Assembly: GCA_016192455.1 (NCBI GenBank) | Contig: JACPUC010000011.1 | Span: forward strand, 159,711 to 223,710 | DNA: 64,000 nucleotides | Direction: 5' to 3' | Source: Candidatus Tectimicrobiota bacterium | GTDB taxonomy: Bacteria > JACPUC01 | Shown: piece after piece, positions 62,390-64,000 of the stretch | Layout: every line of letters begins with the position of its first letter | Numbering within the stretch: position 1 is the stretch's first letter | Notes under the pieces: generated by a model | Database searches by the model: none | The model's input: only the letters and a program-made list of their open reading frames with translations | Told to the model about the DNA's origin: nothing | Position numbers and translations under genes: made by a program

Positions 62390-62871
62390 TTTTTAAACGC
62401 CTGCTGGCGCCCCGCGTCGGCCTTGGGGTGGCGCGGGCGCGGCGCCAGCTTGCGCCAGCCATGCCGGGCCAGCAGGCGGTAGACGGTGGACTTGGGAACC
62501 GGGTGCCCCACCGCCGCTTCGTAGGCGGCCTGCACGGCGCTCACCTCCAGCAGCCCACCCTCGTCAGCCGTGGCCAGGAAGCCGGCAAGGAGCTGCGCCT
62601 CCTGCGCGACGCTGAGGTTCTCATGCCGGCGACCGCCCCGCTGCCCCACCCCGAGGCACCCTTCGCCCTCCTTCAGGTAGCGGGCTTGCAGGCGCCGCAC
62701 CGAGCTGGGATGCCAGCCGAGGGCCAGGGCGACGGCGGCGGCGGAGAGGCCAAGGGCGGCCCGCAGCCAGACACACTGGACGCGTTGGAAGGCGCCCTTG
62801 CCGCGCGCCTGCTGCAAGAGCGTCCGCAGCCGGGCCGCGGCGCCTTCCGGCAAAGGTTGGGGTCGTCGCAT
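62359..62871 (-). CDS. IS630 transposase OrfA part (HTH domain)
   Basis: 170 residues from ATG 62871 (AAGGAGG 5 nt upstream). DNA-binding half: LGLSAAAVALALGWHPSSVRRLQARYLKEG (first HTH, given here in two parts: LGLSAAAVALALGWH and PSSVRRLQARYL) and a winged-helix part with VPKSTVYRLLARHGWRK. The frame runs into the A7 slippery run at 62394-62388 and stops shortly after, so a fraction of ribosomes should shift into orfB to give the full-length enzyme of about 355 residues. Confidence 0.82.
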   Translation of the reverse strand: MRRPQPLPEGAAARLRTLLQQARGKGAFQRVQCVWLRAALGLSAAAVALALGWHPSSVRRLQARYLKEGEGCLGVGQRGGRRHENLSVAQEAQLLAGFLATADEGGLLEVSAVQAAYEAAVGHPVPKSTVYRLLARHGWRKLAPRPRHPKADAGRQQAFKKTSPGSSPAP

Positions 62872-62995
62872 GCTTTCCTCCTTCTCCAAGAGACCAGGAG
62901 GAAAGCATACCATATGTATCACTATGATTGCAACTTAGTATGAGAGCCTGGCGACGGCACGGCTGTTCCAGGAAAAGGCCGAGAGTCTCCGGCGT

Positions 62996-63265
62996 GTGCG
63001 CGTGGAGGGTGACGCCGAGCGAAGGCGGCAGGCTGCGCGAGACATGGTGCGCAAGCATCTGCGTGTCGGCATGGAAGTGGAGACGGCGTGGTTCGGGCGC
63101 GGCATCGTGGAGAAGATCAACCGCAAGACCGCGAGGATCGGCAGCACGGGAACGAGCGGCACGTACAGCACCAACGTTGACCTGTCGCACATCTCGTTGC
63201 CGCTCAAGACGAAGAAACTCACCGCGTCCACCACTGCAACCGATTGCAGAAGGAGGCTGTCGTGA
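62996..63265 (+). CDS. Uncharacterised small protein next to the ParB gene
   Basis: 89 residues from GTG 62996; coding character continues upstream in frame to the IS630 right end (LATARLFQEKAESLRRVR), so the true start may lie before it or have been cut off by the insertion. A basic helical start (DAERRRQAARDMVRKHL) is followed by a small beta-type segment VGMEVETAWFGRGIVEKINR. I do not recognise a family. Its TGA overlaps the next GTG (GTGA), so it is coupled to the next gene. Confidence 0.55.
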   Translation: MRVEGDAERRRQAARDMVRKHLRVGMEVETAWFGRGIVEKINRKTARIGSTGTSGTYSTNVDLSHISLPLKTKKLTASTTATDCRRRLS

Positions 63266-63450
63266 GGCGAACCGTGTGGCAGATCACCATCGACGGCGCC
63301 GAGGAGCCTTATGAACTCGACGAGCACGGACAGATCGTCGAGTGCAGCGAGAAACCCGCGGTGCAGATGAGCCTCTTTGACTCCGAGGCAAGGAGAGACG
63401 TGCATGCCAAGCTACACTTACCGCAACCAGGTGATCCCCTTCGAGCATGA
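63262..63450 (+). CDS. Hypothetical small protein upstream of ParB
   Basis: 62 residues from GTG 63262, with AAGGAGG 5 nt upstream and a GTGA overlap with the preceding stop. The sequence (TVWQITIDGAEEPYELDEHG) is acidic and beta-strand-like. No family recognised. Its 3' end overlaps the ParB-like gene by 47 nt, so the three genes form one unit. Confidence 0.6.
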   Translation: MRRTVWQITIDGAEEPYELDEHGQIVECSEKPAVQMSLFDSEARRDVHAKLHLPQPGDPLRA

Positions 63451-64000
63451 TCAGGTCATCGCCCTGCCCCTCTCTCTTGTCACCCCCGACCCCACCCAGC
63501 CGCGCAAGAAGTTCAGCCGCGAGCCCCTTGAGGGGCTTGCTGCCAGCATCTCCAGGGAGGGGCTGCTTCAGCCCATCACGGCCAGGCAGGACGGCAACCG
63601 TTTCATCATCGTCACCGGCGAGCGCCGCTACCGCGCCTCGTGCATCGCAAAGCCGGGGACCATCCGGGCGATCGTAGAGCCGGAACGCGACGCCGGCGAG
63701 GTGCTGCGCAAGCAGGTGTTGGAGAACATGGTCCGCGAGGACATGAACCCCATCGAGGAAGCGGAGGGGATGAAACGCCTGCTCGACGCCGGCTACTCGC
63801 TCGACGAGGTGGCCCGCACCGTTGGCAAGAAACCCGCCACCGTCGAACGGGACCTTGATCTGCTCAAGCTGGCCCCCGAGGTGCGGCACATGCTCACCGC
63901 GTCGCCTGAGCAGCGCATGGGCAAGAGGCTGGCCTACGAGCTGGTGAAGTTGAGCCACCAAGGCCAACGCGCCGTGCTGCGCAAGATCGGCGGCAAGCCA
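63404..64000 (+). CDS. ParB/Spo0J-family protein (3'-truncated by window end)
   Basis: 199 codons visible, open at the right edge. ATG 63404 follows AAGGAG at 8-nt spacing. The N-terminal ParB domain shows the order PDPTQPRKKFSREPLEGLAA, SISREGLLQPITAR, IIVTGERRYRA (the CTP/nuclease-type GERR box) and VLENMVREDMNPIEEAEG, followed by the HTH region YSLDEVARTVGKKPATVERD. Family members load on centromere-like sites using CTP, or act as nucleases or regulators in phages and plasmids. With the flanking recombinase debris this is more likely a mobile-element ParB than the chromosomal one. Confidence 0.88.
   Translation, partial: MPSYTYRNQVIPFEHDQVIALPLSLVTPDPTQPRKKFSREPLEGLAASISREGLLQPITARQDGNRFIIVTGERRYRASCIAKPGTIRAIVEPERDAGEVLRKQVLENMVREDMNPIEEAEGMKRLLDAGYSLDEVARTVGKKPATVERDLDLLKLAPEVRHMLTASPEQRMGKRLAYELVKLSHQGQRAVLRKIGGKP

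Larger units (their letters stand above)
61802..62938 (-). mobile_element. IS630-family insertion sequence with TA target duplication
   Basis: 1,137 bp. The ends are CTAAGTTGCGTTCATA (left) and, as reverse complement of the right end, CTAAGTTGCAATCATA: 14 of 16 positions match. Both ends are bordered by TA (61800-61801 and 62939-62940), the family's target duplication. It carries two overlapping frames, orfA and orfB, joined by a slippery run. Complete and probably recent. Confidence 0.88.

Overview
The window comes from a GC-rich, Gram-negative (diderm) bacterium. This is supported by an outer-membrane polysaccharide export protein, a beta-barrel protein, a Wzc-type tyrosine autokinase and an ABC polysaccharide exporter. 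The order amidase, GerMN protein, rph, rdgB, followed by a thiolase/DUF35/enoyl-CoA hydratase set, is the sort of content seen in deltaproteobacteria-like and other uncultivated environmental lineages. The sequence alone does not fix the phylum.

Layout. (1) 0.2-3.7 kb, plus strand: housekeeping block of cell-wall amidase, GerMN-domain protein, RNase PH and XTP/dITP pyrophosphatase. (2) 3.8-6.0 kb: a tRNA-Pro(UGG) gene whose 3' end is repeated 2,080 bp downstream. The DNA between the repeats is less GC-rich and carries one intact gene, a stand-alone protein with a diadenylate-cyclase-like (DAC) C-terminal domain. This looks like a small tRNA-targeted island. (3) 6.0-9.2 kb: an MntA-type nucleotidyltransferase with only the first codons of its HepT partner left, then the thiolase, DUF35 and enoyl-CoA hydratase genes. 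(4) 9.2-10.9 kb: mostly non-coding, with hairpins and two small genes. (5) 10.9-57.1 kb, all minus strand: a very large exopolysaccharide/surface locus. In transcription order it encodes a giant repeat protein, Wzc, a glycosyltransferase, a PNPT-type initiating transferase fused to a CapD-like N-terminal module, an epimerase, Wzm/Wzt, methyltransferases, eight further glycosyltransferases, a Wzy-like polymerase, an acetyltransferase, a GDP-fucose-synthase-like reductase, a small Ig-like secreted protein, a second giant Ig-repeat protein, a beta-barrel protein and a large SLBB export protein. (6) 57.4-64 kb: a degraded mobile region with two IS630-type elements (one apparently lacking its catalytic Glu, one intact with a probable programmed frameshift), a recombinase/exonuclease chimeric pseudogene, an HTH protein and the start of a ParB-like gene.

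Working model for the EPS locus: the PNPT protein loads the first sugar on undecaprenyl phosphate. The glycosyltransferases, methyltransferases, acetyltransferase and fucose/epimerase enzymes build and decorate the glycan. The Wzy-like protein and/or Wzm-Wzt extend or translocate it, Wzc controls chain length and export, and the SLBB protein with the beta-barrel carries it over the outer membrane. Two giant secreted proteins that share N-terminal and C-terminal modules bracket the locus and may anchor or organise the polymer at the cell surface (inference).

Two structural themes stand out. A family of composite palindromic repeats (six copies) sits between EPS genes and even supplies part of two reading frames. 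The EPS locus is also a mosaic, with AT-richer methyltransferase, acetyltransferase and glycosyltransferase genes dropped into GC-rich surroundings and the two ends of a broken carbamoyltransferase gene flanking one of them.
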